NCBI GenBank assembly: GCA_934635225.1
Contig: CAKTYZ010000023.1
Location: 1-32,851 of the forward strand
Source: an uncultured Kiritimatiellota bacterium
GTDB lineage: Bacteria; Verrucomicrobiota; Kiritimatiellia; RFP12; UBA1067
DNA: 32,851 nucleotides
Direction of reading: 5' to 3'
The first letter of the stretch is position 1; each line of letters opens with the position of its first letter. The position numbers and the translations under genes were made by a program. Below are positions 7,885 to 16,580 of the stretch, piece after piece. Under the pieces are notes generated by a model that was not told the origin of the DNA, searched no databases, and saw only the letters and a list, made by a program, of their open reading frames with translations.

Positions 7885-9019
7885 CTATCTTCTCCTTCAT
7901 GTAGTTGAAATAGTTCCAGACGCCCTGCACGAACGCGGGAATCGGCTCGCTCGAAAGGATCGCCGCCTTGGAGTGCATCTCATCCGGTTCGTAGCCGTGC
8001 ATGCCGCCCAACGGGGCTAGCCCCATGTCACTCGGCACGATCTGGACTCCCGGATTCATCAGGAAGATCGCATCGCCGAACAAGCGGTCGCCGCGCGCAA
8101 TCCCATAGCGCGCCTCCTCTTCCGGCGTCAGCCAATGCCCTTTCGCCGAAAACGGCTCCAGCGCCGCCTCGATGCGCGCGCGCACGCCCGGCTTCAGGCA
8201 ATGGACGCGCAAAAGCGTCGAATCGTAGCACGCGCCGTAGTCTACGCCAAAGACAAGGCCTGTCGCCTCGATCGCCGCCTTCAAGTCCGCCGTGCCCGTC
8301 AGAGGCGTCATGCCATGGTCAGAAAAGACCGTCAGCGTCCACGGGCGGCCAGACGCTTTCGCCGCCGCCGCCAGTCGCCGGATCCAGCCGTCGTACCAGT
8401 CGATTTTCGCGCGAACGGCCTCGTCCGCGATGCCACGCGGATGCGCATGCCGAAGCTCGTCAAGAGAAGCCGTATAGAGAAAGACGAAGTCCGTCCCCTT
8501 CGCGATCTCACGCTCGCCAATCCGCAGGTTCTCCTCATCGGGCAGATGCCAGTCGCTGATGTGGTGGCGAAGTCCAGACGCGGCCAGCGCATCAGCGAGA
8601 TTGCGCACGTCTCCCATGCCGCCGGGAACGAAGAGATTGGTCTTCTCGCAGTAATCGACGAACCGCAGCTTCTCGGCCGTCATCTGGTAAAGCTGGAAAT
8701 AGCCCGTAAAGCCCAGCGTCTTCGCGACGGCCTTTGAGACCCAACCGCGAACGCGCCCCCGGTTCCAGAATGACTTTGGACGCAAAAGCCCCAGAATGCG
8801 CGAGACCGTACGGAACGGGGAGGATTCTGGCGCGTAGCGAAAGAGGCCGAGATGCCCGTGGACATCAGGCCGCTCTCCCGAAAGAATGGTCGGAATCGCC
8901 GATGACGAATAGCCGAACTGCATCGTCACCGCCCGCCGATGCGGCAAGAGGTCCTTCAGAAGGCCCGTCGGCTCGACGAGATCCCAGCCCAATGCGTCTG
9001 CAAACAAGAAGACATTCAT
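7868..9019 (-). CDS. Alkaline-phosphatase-superfamily phosphodiesterase/nucleotide pyrophosphatase
   Basis: 383 aa, no signal peptide. MNVFLFADALGWDLV gives the first metal-binding Asp (8). GYSSSAIPTILSGERP is the region with the catalytic Ser/Thr nucleophile. VFSDHGMTP carries the Asp-His pair and GGMHGYEPDEMHSKAAIL the last His ligand, the order seen in type I phosphodiesterases (PF01663-like). Members cleave phosphodiester or pyrophosphate bonds or transfer phospho-groups; here it may act on a lipid-linked or nucleotide-sugar intermediate (inference from the operon). It starts 8 nt after the SpoIIE-type gene and overlaps the STAS gene. Confidence 0.75.
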   Translation of the reverse strand: MNVFLFADALGWDLVEPTGLLKDLLPHRRAVTMQFGYSSSAIPTILSGERPDVHGHLGLFRYAPESSPFRTVSRILGLLRPKSFWNRGRVRGWVSKAVAKTLGFTGYFQLYQMTAEKLRFVDYCEKTNLFVPGGMGDVRNLADALAASGLRHHISDWHLPDEENLRIGEREIAKGTDFVFLYTASLDELRHAHPRGIADEAVRAKIDWYDGWIRRLAAAAKASGRPWTLTVFSDHGMTPLTGTADLKAAIEATGLVFGVDYGACYDSTLLRVHCLKPGVRARIEAALEPFSAKGHWLTPEEEARYGIARGDRLFGDAIFLMNPGVQIVPSDMGLAPLGGMHGYEPDEMHSKAAILSSEPIPAFVQGVWNYFNYMKEKIDGTQD

Positions 9020-9027
9020 CTAACAGC

Positions 9028-10215
9028 CTAATAGTAGTTGACCGTGACCTGCTTGCGGTAGTTGTGCTCCAGCGCGGCCATCATGCGCTTGACGACGGAT
9101 CGGCGGAGCTCGAGATCCTGCGGAATGTTGGGGTCCTGATGCGACTCGTTGACCTTCGTCCCGATCACGAACTCGATGCGGTCATGCGCCATCATGCGCT
9201 CAAGAATGGCCCGCGCCGCCGTCGGCTCGTCCTGGGGCGGACGCATCTCCTCCAACGCCGTCGTCACGCGCGAAAGCGTGAGAATCCCCTCGGTCGCGAT
9301 GCCGACGCCGTCGATGCGCCCGACGGGCGGCAAGCCTCCGGCGCGGCGCATGTCCGACAAGTCAACCTTGACCTTTCGCCCGAGTTCCCGCTCGATGATG
9401 TTCGCGGTCGTTCCGCCGCAGATGACGACATGGTCAAAGCCGAGTTTCGCCTGTCGCGCATATTCCGCATCATGCTCCTTGTAGTAGGGCGGACCCGAGA
9501 GGATGCGCATGACGCGCGGGCGGCGCAAGTAGATGACGACGCAGGTGATGTCGTCCTTGCACCCTCCCGGCGTCAGCTGAAGCGCACGGCTGGCGATCGA
9601 CGCGGCGAGTTCCTTCGCGGAGATGCTCGGGTCGAAATGGATGAGCTCGCGCGCGTGCTGGAGGACGCCCGAACGACGCCAGCCGAACTTCATGTCTTTC
9701 CGGACGCCGAGTCCCGACTGCGTCACGCCGTCAGAACAAAGGATGATGCGGTCGCCCACGCGGAAATCGGCTTCGCATTCGCGCACTTCGCGATCCGGCC
9801 AGTGGACCGAAACGACCTGTTCGTCCTTGATCGGCGGAACTTCGTCCGCCCCGCGCAGGTGAATGTAGCCGGGGTTCCCCATCTCGGTGATCTTCGCCCG
9901 CCCGCCCAGCCGAAAGTCAAAGAGCGAGAACGTCGCATATCCGATCTTTCGCACTTCGCAAACGGGCAGGGAGTCCATGATGATCTCCGCCGCCTCCAGC
10001 GTCGGGATGTTGGACTCCAGAAAGCGAATCGCCATGGACGTCGTCATCGTCGCAAGGACATTCGCCTTCACGCCGCTGCCGAGACCGTCGGAAAGCGCGC
10101 ATAGATGGCGGTTTTCCTTGTCAACCGTCAGGAAGCGCACGTCATCACCGCAGGCGGCTTGCCCCGTCTTCGTGTACTGCGAGACTTCCATCTCGATAAA
10201 CAGATCGTTGTTCAT
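9028..10215 (-). CDS. SpoIIE/PP2C-type serine phosphatase with a C-terminal extra domain
   Basis: 395 aa. PP2C metal-binding motifs are present: GDD at 23-25, ALSDGLGSG near 40-48, GDRIILCSDGVTQSG near 154-168 and CKDDITCVVIYLR near 219-231. After about residue 235 a second domain follows (KLGFDHVVICGGTTANIIERE, RIDGVGIATEGILTLSRV), which I do not recognise with confidence; I recall similar SpoIIE-extended proteins encoded near [FeFe]-hydrogenases (low certainty). The expected job is dephosphorylating the STAS protein. The start sits only about 2 nt after the predicted transcription start and has no ribosome-binding site, so the mRNA appears leaderless. First gene of the operon running to 2503. 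Confidence 0.82.
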   Translation of the reverse strand: MNNDLFIEMEVSQYTKTGQAACGDDVRFLTVDKENRHLCALSDGLGSGVKANVLATMTTSMAIRFLESNIPTLEAAEIIMDSLPVCEVRKIGYATFSLFDFRLGGRAKITEMGNPGYIHLRGADEVPPIKDEQVVSVHWPDREVRECEADFRVGDRIILCSDGVTQSGLGVRKDMKFGWRRSGVLQHARELIHFDPSISAKELAASIASRALQLTPGGCKDDITCVVIYLRRPRVMRILSGPPYYKEHDAEYARQAKLGFDHVVICGGTTANIIERELGRKVKVDLSDMRRAGGLPPVGRIDGVGIATEGILTLSRVTTALEEMRPPQDEPTAARAILERMMAHDRIEFVIGTKVNESHQDPNIPQDLELRRSVVKRMMAALEHNYRKQVTVNYY

Positions 10216-10223
10216 TATCGGGA

Positions 10224-10253
10224 ATTATAACCGACTGCAGGCGCCTCCGTCAA
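10224..10253 (-). promoter_or_regulatory. Sigma-70-type promoter of the phosphatase/glycosyltransferase operon
   Basis: On the minus strand TTGACG (10248-10253) and a perfect TATAAT (10224-10229) are separated by 18 bp. The -35 overlaps the stop codon of dus (10250-10252). The predicted start at about 10217 lies next to the ATG at 10215. Confidence 0.7.
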
Positions 10254-11305
10254 GCGCACGCCTCCGCAAGAAGCGTCTCGATCTCCGCAAACGTCCGAAC
10301 GGCGTTCAGGCGCGCGCGCAAGGCGGCCGCGCCGGGACGACCCGCAAAGTAGCGGAAGAGGTGCGTGTGCATCTTCACGGAAGCGAAGCCATCGACCGAG
10401 GGGATGTGGTCCGTCGGGAATCGCCGCGCAAGCTGCTCGCGGAATCTCAGCAGATAAGACAGGTGCGAACGGAGAAAGGACATGGCGGCGGAAGGTTTCG
10501 CGGCAAGGCCTTCGGCAGGTCTCGGTTCGCCCGTCCGTGCCGCTTTCAGCTCCCTGAAGATCGCCGGATTCGCCAAGGCGGCACGTCCGACCATGATGGC
10601 GGAGACGCCCGTTGAGGCCATGTCCGCCGCCGTTTTCGCGCTGATGACGGAACCGTTCCCCGTCACGGGAATGCGCGCGCGGCGCACGACTTCCGCCAGC
10701 ACGTCAAGATGGACGGGGCCGCCGTGCATTTGCGAGGCATAGCGCGCATGAAGAATGAAACCGCTCGCCCCCGCCCGTTCGGCCGCGTCCAGCAGTTCAA
10801 AGACGCTCGTCCGCTGCGGATGCGGCCCGAGGCGCGTCTTGAGCGTGACGGGAAGCGAGGTGTTTTCGCGTAAAGCCGCCAGAAGCCGAAAGACGCGCGA
10901 CGGATTTTCGACGAGTTTCGCGCCCGCGCCTTCACGCGTCACTTTCGTCATGGGACATCCCGCATTCAGGTTAAGCTCCACAAAACGGTCCTTTACGCCT
11001 TCGATTTCCCGCGCGGCGTGCGCAAGGTCCGTCTCTTTCGCCCCGAAGACCTGACAGGCGACCGGGCCTTCGCCCGGCATCGTCTCCATCAGATGCCGCG
11101 TCGGGGACGAGCCGTGCGCAAGCCCGGCGGCTGACACCATTTCGGTATAAGCGAGGTCGGCCCCGCCTTCACGGCACAACCGCCTGAACGGCGCGTCCGT
11201 AAAACCCGCAAGCGGCGCGAGGACATACCGCGGCCCCTTCGCCTGGCTCGGCGCCAGGCCCGCGAATGCCGCATCGACGCTCTGTTCCCGCGTGTCCATG
11301 CCCAT
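10250..11305 (-). CDS. dus: tRNA-dihydrouridine synthase (Dus family)
   Basis: 351 aa. FMN-dependent reduction of uridines in tRNA. YVLAPLAGFTDAPFRRLC is the Dus N-terminus. NLNAGCPMTKV carries the catalytic Cys (117), followed by REGAGAKL. LHARYASQMHGGPV and VTGNGSVISAKTAADM, then IMVGRAALANPAIF, complete the FMN-binding TIM barrel; a helical tRNA-binding domain ends the protein. NLNAGCP replaces the more usual NMGCP, a small variation. The first ATG lies 6 nt after the uvrB stop, with a second ATG two codons later also possible. The subfamily (DusA, B or C) is not firmly assigned; overall layout resembles DusB. Confidence 0.9.
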   Translation of the reverse strand: MGMDTREQSVDAAFAGLAPSQAKGPRYVLAPLAGFTDAPFRRLCREGGADLAYTEMVSAAGLAHGSSPTRHLMETMPGEGPVACQVFGAKETDLAHAAREIEGVKDRFVELNLNAGCPMTKVTREGAGAKLVENPSRVFRLLAALRENTSLPVTLKTRLGPHPQRTSVFELLDAAERAGASGFILHARYASQMHGGPVHLDVLAEVVRRARIPVTGNGSVISAKTAADMASTGVSAIMVGRAALANPAIFRELKAARTGEPRPAEGLAAKPSAAMSFLRSHLSYLLRFREQLARRFPTDHIPSVDGFASVKMHTHLFRYFAGRPGAAALRARLNAVRTFAEIETLLAEACA

Positions 11306-11311
11306 GCGACT

Positions 11312-13309
11312 TTACGCCTCACTCCGCCGCGACTGTCCGTCGGATCTCTTCAACTCGGCAAGCTGGTCGCGCAGATAGGCCGCGCGTTCGAATTCCAGAT
11401 TGTCCGCCGCCTGCAGCATGTCCCGAGTCAGCTCTTCGATGAGGCGCGGAACCGAAGGAGCCCGGGCGGTTTCGCGGTCTGCCTTGCCCTTTTCCCCTCC
11501 CGTCTTTCCGCTCTTGAACACATAGGTCGACTCGTTGATCGTGCGCTTGACGGAGCGTGGCGTGATGCCGTGCGCCTTGTTGTAGGCGATTTGCTTCGCA
11601 CGATGGGCTTTCGTGATGCGCAGGAGGTCGCGAATGGCGTCCGTCTTGTGTTCGCAGTAGAGGATGACGCGCCCCTTCTCGTGGCGCGCGGTACGACCCG
11701 CCGTCTGGACGAGTGACGTCGTTGACCGCAGGAAACCCTCCTTGTCCGCGTCAAGAATCGCCACAAGAGCCACTTCGGGCAGGTCCAACCCTTCGCGCAG
11801 GAGATTGATTCCGACGAGAACGTCGAACTCGCCCTTGCGGAGGCGTTGGAGAATGGAGACGCGCTCAATCGCGTCAATGTCCGAGTGCAAGTACTCGACG
11901 CGGACGCCCGCCTCATGGAGGTAATGCGCAAGGTCTTCGGACGAACGCTTCGTCAGCGTCGTCACAAACACGCGAGCGCCGTCCTTCACGACGCGGTCGA
12001 TCTCGCCGAGGAGGTCATCGATCTGGTTCTTGAGCGGCCGCAGTTCGATGACGGGATCCAAGAGGCCCGTCGGGCGTATCACCTGCTCGGCGACCGTCTT
12101 CGCCTGCTCGTATTCGTATGCGCCCGGCGTCGCCGAGCAGTAGACGACCTGCTTGACCTTCGCATTGAACTCGTCAAAGGTGAGCGGGCGATTGTCCTTT
12201 GCGCTCGGCAGGCGAAAGCCATAGTCCACCAGCTTCGTCTTGCGCGCCTGATCGCCGTTGTACATCGCGCGGATCTGCGGAACGGACACGTGGCTCTCGT
12301 CTATGATCGTCAGGAAGTCGTCGGGGAAATAGTCGATCAGGCACTCGCCCGCCGTCCCGGGGGCGCGTCCCGTCAGCGGACGCGAGTAGTTCTCGATGCC
12401 ATTGCAGTAGCCGAGTTCGCGCATCATCTCAATGTCGTATTCGGTGCGTTCCCGCAGGCGTTGGGCTTCCAGAAGCTTGCCTCTTGACGCGAAGAACTTC
12501 AGCCGTTCGTCCAGTTCGGCTTCAATGCGCTGGAACGCCGCCTCAAAGCGATCCTTGCCCATCACAAACTGCTTGGCCGGCGTAATGACGACGGCGGGCA
12601 TCGATACGCCGCACTTCCCCGTGAGCGGGTCCAGTTCGCGGATCGAATCGACTTCATCGCCAAAGAACTCGATGCGCACGGCCTTCGTCTCATAGGCCGG
12701 GAAGACATCGAGCACATCGCCGCGCACGCGAAAGGCTCCCGGTGCGAAATCGTAGTCGTTGCGCGCGTACTGCGCCTCGACGAGACGTGCGATGACCGCA
12801 CTGCGGGAAGACCCTTCGCCGACCTTGATCCGCACCGCGAGGTCCCGGTATTCGTCTGACTCGCCGAGGCCGTAGATGCAGCTCACCGACGAGACGACAA
12901 TCACGTCACGACGCGCGATGAGGGCGTTCGTCGCGGCAAGGCGGTAGCGTTCGATCTCCTCGTTGATCGCGGCGTCCTTCTCGATGTAGGTGTCCGTTTG
13001 CGGAATGTACGCCTCCGGCTGATAGTAGTCGTAGTAGCTGATGAAATACTCGACCGCATTCTCGGGGAAGAAGCCCTTCAGTTCGGCGAAGAGCTGTGCG
13101 GCCAGCGTCTTGTTGTGCGAGAGAATGAGCGTCGGCCTGTTCCATCGCTGAATCAGGTTTGCCATCGTGAACGTCTTGCCGGAACCGGTCACGCCTTGGA
13201 GGACAAGGCGGTCCTCGCCGCGCCGGAGGCCGTCCAGCAGCGTCTGGATCGCCTCCGGCTGGTCGCCCGTCGGCTTGAACTTCGACTTGAGACGGAAAAT
13301 GCTGTCCAT
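11312..13309 (-). CDS. uvrB: Excinuclease ABC subunit B
   Basis: 665 aa, normal UvrB length. Walker A GVTGSGKT at 39-46; the beta-hairpin region FISYYDYYQPEAYIPQTDTYIEKD splits as FISYYDYYQPEAYIP and TDTYIEKD; helicase motifs IIDESHVSVPQ, VYCSATPG and GINLLREGLDLPEV; the C-terminal UVR motif (NLEFERAAYLRDQLAELK) contacts UvrC. It loads onto damaged DNA with UvrA and then recruits UvrC. I chose the ATG at 13309 (MDSIFRLKSK) over an in-frame TTG at 13327, because the family starts here. A LexA-type palindrome lies 26 bp upstream. dus follows after 6 nt, probably in one transcript. Confidence 0.97.
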   Translation of the reverse strand: MDSIFRLKSKFKPTGDQPEAIQTLLDGLRRGEDRLVLQGVTGSGKTFTMANLIQRWNRPTLILSHNKTLAAQLFAELKGFFPENAVEYFISYYDYYQPEAYIPQTDTYIEKDAAINEEIERYRLAATNALIARRDVIVVSSVSCIYGLGESDEYRDLAVRIKVGEGSSRSAVIARLVEAQYARNDYDFAPGAFRVRGDVLDVFPAYETKAVRIEFFGDEVDSIRELDPLTGKCGVSMPAVVITPAKQFVMGKDRFEAAFQRIEAELDERLKFFASRGKLLEAQRLRERTEYDIEMMRELGYCNGIENYSRPLTGRAPGTAGECLIDYFPDDFLTIIDESHVSVPQIRAMYNGDQARKTKLVDYGFRLPSAKDNRPLTFDEFNAKVKQVVYCSATPGAYEYEQAKTVAEQVIRPTGLLDPVIELRPLKNQIDDLLGEIDRVVKDGARVFVTTLTKRSSEDLAHYLHEAGVRVEYLHSDIDAIERVSILQRLRKGEFDVLVGINLLREGLDLPEVALVAILDADKEGFLRSTTSLVQTAGRTARHEKGRVILYCEHKTDAIRDLLRITKAHRAKQIAYNKAHGITPRSVKRTINESTYVFKSGKTGGEKGKADRETARAPSVPRLIEELTRDMLQAADNLEFERAAYLRDQLAELKRSDGQSRRSEA

Positions 13310-13335
13310 ACGCCTGTTCGACCTCAAAGGACAAA

Positions 13336-13349
13336 TGTTCCGCTGAACA
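13336..13349. promoter_or_regulatory. Putative LexA/SOS box upstream of uvrB
   Basis: TGTTCCGCTGAACA fits TGTTC-N4-GAACA exactly, the motif I recall as published for Verrucomicrobia LexA. The dyad extends one base each way (ATGTTC/GAACAT), and a further GGAC/GTCC pair lies just outside it. It is centred about 33 bp before the uvrB ATG, in the 58-bp gap after guaA. Confidence 0.65.
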
Positions 13350-13367
13350 TGACGTCCTTAAAAAGCC

Positions 13368-14903
13368 TCATTCCCACTCGATTGTGGCCGGAGGCTTGGA
13401 GGAGATGTCGTAGACGACGCGATTGATGCCGCGCACTTCGTTGATGATGCGGTTCGAGATTGCGGCCAGCGTCTCATAGGGCAGATGCGTCCAGTCCGCC
13501 GTCATCGCGTCAATCGAGTTGACCGAACGAATCGCACACGTGTATTCGTAGGTGCGCTGATCGCCCATCACGCCAACGGACTTCACGGGAAGAAGCACGG
13601 CAAAAGACTGCCAGATCGTCTTGTAGTCGGGCAGTTTCTTCACTTCCTCCTGCACGCGCAGGTCCGCCTGCTGAAGAAGCCGCACCTTCTCCTCGGTCAC
13701 TTCGCCGAGAATGCGCACGCCGAGGCCCGGTCCCGGGAACGGCTGACGGTCCAGAAGCTCATCCGCCATGCCCATCACGCGCCCGACGGCGCGCACCTCG
13801 TCCTTGAAGAGGTCGCGCAACGGCTCGACCAGCTCAAACTGGAGATCCGGCGGAAGGCCGCCGACATTGTGATGCGACTTGATCGTCTGGGAAGGCCCCT
13901 TCACGGCATGCGAACTTTCGATGACGTCTGGGTAGATCGTGCCTTGCCCAAGGAAGCGGCAGTGCCTGAACTTGCGCGCTTCGTCCGCGAAGACGTCGAT
14001 GAAGGTCTTGCCGATCGCCTTGCGCTTCGCCTCGGGCTCGTCAAGCCCCTCCAACGCGGCATAAAACTTCTGCGCGGCCCGAGCCACGGTGAGGTCCAGC
14101 CCGAGCTTCGCGTGAAACATCTCTTCGACCTGCTCGGCCTCGCGGTGCCGCAGAAGCCCGTTGTCTACGAAGATGCAGTGGAGACGAGGGCCTATCGCCC
14201 TGTGCAGGAGAACCGCCGCGACGGACGAGTCAACTCCGCCCGAAAGGCCGAGAACGACCTCGTCCTCCCCGACCTGTCGCTTCAGCTTCTCAACCGTGTC
14301 CTCGATCCATGTCGTCAGCTGCCAGTCGGCGTTCGCGCGGCAGACGTTGAAGACGAAGTTCGAGAGGATCTGCTTGCCATGTTCGGTATGGACGACTTCC
14401 GGATGGAACTGGATGCCGAAAAAACGACGATCCGAGTTGCGAATCGCCGCGTAAGGACAGTTTGCCGAGGTCGCGCTCACCTGAAAGCCTTCCGGAATCG
14501 CCGCCACGCGGTCACCATGGCTCATCCAGACGGCGAACTTGTCAGGAAGACCCTTGAAAAGCTCATTCCCCGGCTCAACCGACATCTCGGTCTTGCCATA
14601 TTCGCGACGCTCGCCGGGCTGGACCCTCCCGCCCAGTTCCTGACTCATGAGCTGCATGCCGTAACAGACGCCGAGAACCGGCACGCCAAGGTCGAAGATC
14701 GCATGGTCAATGCCAGGCGCACCGTCCTCAAAGACGCTGTTCGGGCCGCCGGAGAGGATGATGCCCTTGGGCGCATAGGTTCTCACGCGTTCGGCCGTGA
14801 CGTCAAACGGGACGATTTCGGAATAGACGTGCTGTTCACGAATCCGCCGCGCAATGAGCTGGGTATATTGTGAACCGTAATCGAGAATGATAATCTTGTC
14901 CAT
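13368..14903 (-). CDS. guaA: GMP synthase (glutamine-hydrolysing)
   Basis: 511 aa, full length. Converts XMP to GMP using glutamine and ATP, the last step of guanine nucleotide synthesis, in the cytoplasm. The N-terminal class I amidotransferase starts MDKIIILDYGSQYTQLIARR, with nucleophile Cys80 in GVCYGMQ and the His167/Glu169 pair in FHPEV. The ATP pyrophosphatase P-loop SGGVDSS is at 221-227, and the C-terminal dimerisation domain ends KPPATIEWE, the typical GuaA terminus. The start at 14903 is set by homology and AAGAGA upstream; the longer frame to 14963 is not needed. It has its own extended -10 promoter. Confidence 0.98.
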   Translation of the reverse strand: MDKIIILDYGSQYTQLIARRIREQHVYSEIVPFDVTAERVRTYAPKGIILSGGPNSVFEDGAPGIDHAIFDLGVPVLGVCYGMQLMSQELGGRVQPGERREYGKTEMSVEPGNELFKGLPDKFAVWMSHGDRVAAIPEGFQVSATSANCPYAAIRNSDRRFFGIQFHPEVVHTEHGKQILSNFVFNVCRANADWQLTTWIEDTVEKLKRQVGEDEVVLGLSGGVDSSVAAVLLHRAIGPRLHCIFVDNGLLRHREAEQVEEMFHAKLGLDLTVARAAQKFYAALEGLDEPEAKRKAIGKTFIDVFADEARKFRHCRFLGQGTIYPDVIESSHAVKGPSQTIKSHHNVGGLPPDLQFELVEPLRDLFKDEVRAVGRVMGMADELLDRQPFPGPGLGVRILGEVTEEKVRLLQQADLRVQEEVKKLPDYKTIWQSFAVLLPVKSVGVMGDQRTYEYTCAIRSVNSIDAMTADWTHLPYETLAAISNRIINEVRGINRVVYDISSKPPATIEWE

Positions 14904-14931
14904 GTCGCAATCTCTTGGAAAGTCGGCGCAT

Positions 14932-14940
14932 ATTATACCA
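14932..14940 (-). promoter_or_regulatory. Extended -10 promoter of guaA
   Basis: Minus strand TGGTATAAT matches the extended -10 consensus fully. Predicted start near 14925 gives a leader of about 22 nt before the ATG at 14903. The -35 region is not recognisable. Confidence 0.6.
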
Positions 14941-14968
14941 ATTTCTTTCCCCTTCGTGCGCACACGAC

Positions 14969-15412
14969 CTACGAGAAAGCCGTGAGCGTCTCGCCTGGCT
15001 GGAACGCCGTCAGCGTGCCTGTGGCGACAACCGCTCCCGTCGCATCGCGGATTTCGCAGTCAAAAGAGCCGAACTCCTCGTCCTGAAATGCGCAAACCGC
15101 GCGAATCCGATAGCGGACGCCTGCCGCAAATCGCGGCTGTCTCAGCTCCAAGCGCCGAGATCCCAGCACAAAGCCAATCCGTGGGGACAGGCCCTTCTTC
15201 TGGCGCAAAAGCCCAACGCAAAGCGCCATCGTCTGCGCCATGTACTCCAACGCCACGCACGAAGGAACGCCGTCCAATGGCGCCTCGAAGAACGGCGAAC
15301 GGGGCGTCACGTCGACAAACGCCTCCACCGCCGCGTCATCAGCTGGCGGCTCGTAGCCCGACAACAGCACCATCGGCGCGCCTTGCGGGAGCAATTCCTC
15401 TATCGGAGTCAT
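14969..15412 (-). CDS. Hotdog-fold 3-hydroxyacyl-ACP dehydratase-like protein (ApeP/FabZ-like)
   Basis: About 147 aa. The start TPIEELLPQGAPMVLLSGYE resembles FabA/FabZ-type dehydratases ('LLPH..PM.LL'); the usual His is Gln here (LPQGAP). A central hotdog helix follows (SCVALEYMAQTMALCVG), then a strand pair ending GTLTAF. The closest layout I recall is ApeP from aryl polyene clusters, yet no other aryl polyene gene is present, so the substrate is open. The second ATG (15412) has AGAGGG at good spacing; the ATG at 15418 directly abuts it and is less likely. It lies 34 nt after the lactonase gene, so it may be the last gene of the catabolic operon or an unrelated hitchhiker before guaA. Confidence 0.65.
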   Translation of the reverse strand: MTPIEELLPQGAPMVLLSGYEPPADDAAVEAFVDVTPRSPFFEAPLDGVPSCVALEYMAQTMALCVGLLRQKKGLSPRIGFVLGSRRLELRQPRFAAGVRYRIRAVCAFQDEEFGSFDCEIRDATGAVVATGTLTAFQPGETLTAFS

Positions 15413-15446
15413 GGCCATCCCTCTTCTGCCAAGGAACTGAGGCTCG

Positions 15447-16544
15447 TTACATGGCGAACTTGAAGCAGAGCGGACGCCAGCAGGAAATGGGCGCTCCGAC
15501 GGGCGTCAGCGTGCAAGCCGTACGGTCGAAACGGTAAACCTGGATCTCGTTCGACATCTTGTGCCCGACGACCATGAACCGTTCGCCCGGCATCAGCTCA
15601 AAGTCACGCGGGAACTTGCCTGTCAGTTTCGCAATGTTGCGCAACGCCAACTTGCCCGTAGCCGCGTCAACCGAATAGAAGGCGATCGAATCGTGTCCGC
15701 GATTCGACGCCATGAGGACCTGGCCGTCCGCCGTAAGTTTAATCGCCGCCGCCTTCGTCGCCAACGTCTCGCCATCGGGTTCCCAGCGATTGAAATCAGC
15801 GGGAAGCATCGTCCACTTTCCGACTTTCGCGAACGCCCGTCCGTCAAAGGCGTAGGACGCGACGCTCGACCCCAGTTCATGCAGGACGAACAGGAAACGG
15901 CCATCCTTCGACCAGACGGCATGGCGCGGCCCGTCGCCACGGTCGGACTTGATCTCCAGCGACGGATCGACCGCCAGCGTGAGCGGATCAAAGAAGCGGA
16001 TGCGGTCACAGCCGAGGTCAATGACGCCCAGTCGGTCGCCGTTCGCCGTCTTCGCCTCGAACGTGAAATGCGCATACGCCTTCTTTTGACGCTTTGCGTT
16101 CGGCCCCCTGTCGTCGTCGGGGAAGACGTAGCTCTTCAGGTCCGAGCCGTCCGTCCGAAGCGAGACAACCGTCGCCGAGACATACGCCGCGCCGAAGACG
16201 CGCGATCCATCTGATGCCAGCGAGACATGACATGGGGCTTCGCAAGGCAATGCGGCCAAGCGCTCCATCGCGCCGAGGCGTCCGTCCGCCTCGACGGGAA
16301 AGCGCACGACCGAACCGACCGACCGCACGTCTCGCTTCTCGCCGATGACGGAGTAAAGCCAACGCCCATCGGGCGTCTGCTGGAAGTAGGTCGTCCCCTG
16401 AACGCCCTTCACGGACTGGACAATCCGCGCCGCGCCCGTCTCCGGATCACACGCAAGGACATGAATCGCCTGCGCGTCAGGCGAGCCCGTGTTGCAGCCG
16501 ACATAGCAATTGACAATCGAAGCCATAAGAAGTGCCGTATTCAT
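15447..16544 (-). CDS. Seven-bladed beta-propeller lactonase (6-phosphogluconolactonase/YbhE-like)
   Basis: 365 aa with repeating blades: YVGCNTGSPDAQAIHVLACD at the start, FQQTPDGRWLYSVIGE, PCHVSLASDGSRVFGAAY, RGDGPRHAVWSKDGRFLFVLHELGSS and FPRDFELMPGERFMVVGHKMSNEIQVYR. The GDGPRH and F-ELG-S signatures fit the lactonase family PF10282. The expected reaction is hydrolysis of a sugar acid lactone. Between a sugar-type dehydratase and an SDR it probably opens the lactone formed by the dehydrogenase (inference). No classical signal peptide, although the first 13 residues are hydrophobic. Its ATG has no obvious ribosome-binding site and lies 36 nt after the preceding stop. Confidence 0.85.
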   Translation of the reverse strand: MNTALLMASIVNCYVGCNTGSPDAQAIHVLACDPETGAARIVQSVKGVQGTTYFQQTPDGRWLYSVIGEKRDVRSVGSVVRFPVEADGRLGAMERLAALPCEAPCHVSLASDGSRVFGAAYVSATVVSLRTDGSDLKSYVFPDDDRGPNAKRQKKAYAHFTFEAKTANGDRLGVIDLGCDRIRFFDPLTLAVDPSLEIKSDRGDGPRHAVWSKDGRFLFVLHELGSSVASYAFDGRAFAKVGKWTMLPADFNRWEPDGETLATKAAAIKLTADGQVLMASNRGHDSIAFYSVDAATGKLALRNIAKLTGKFPRDFELMPGERFMVVGHKMSNEIQVYRFDRTACTLTPVGAPISCWRPLCFKFAM

Positions 16545-16580
16545 TGTTACGGGGCATTAAACCATATTCGTCCGCACCTG

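Noticed and set aside
8734..10104. Plus-strand frame of 456 codons; similar ones at 6935-8020, 13485-14873, 16227-17957 and 21971-23095
   Set aside because: All lie opposite well-supported minus-strand genes in GC-rich DNA, where long antisense frames are expected.
13309..13327. TTG start for uvrB giving six extra residues
   Set aside because: The ATG at 13309 matches the usual UvrB N-terminus.
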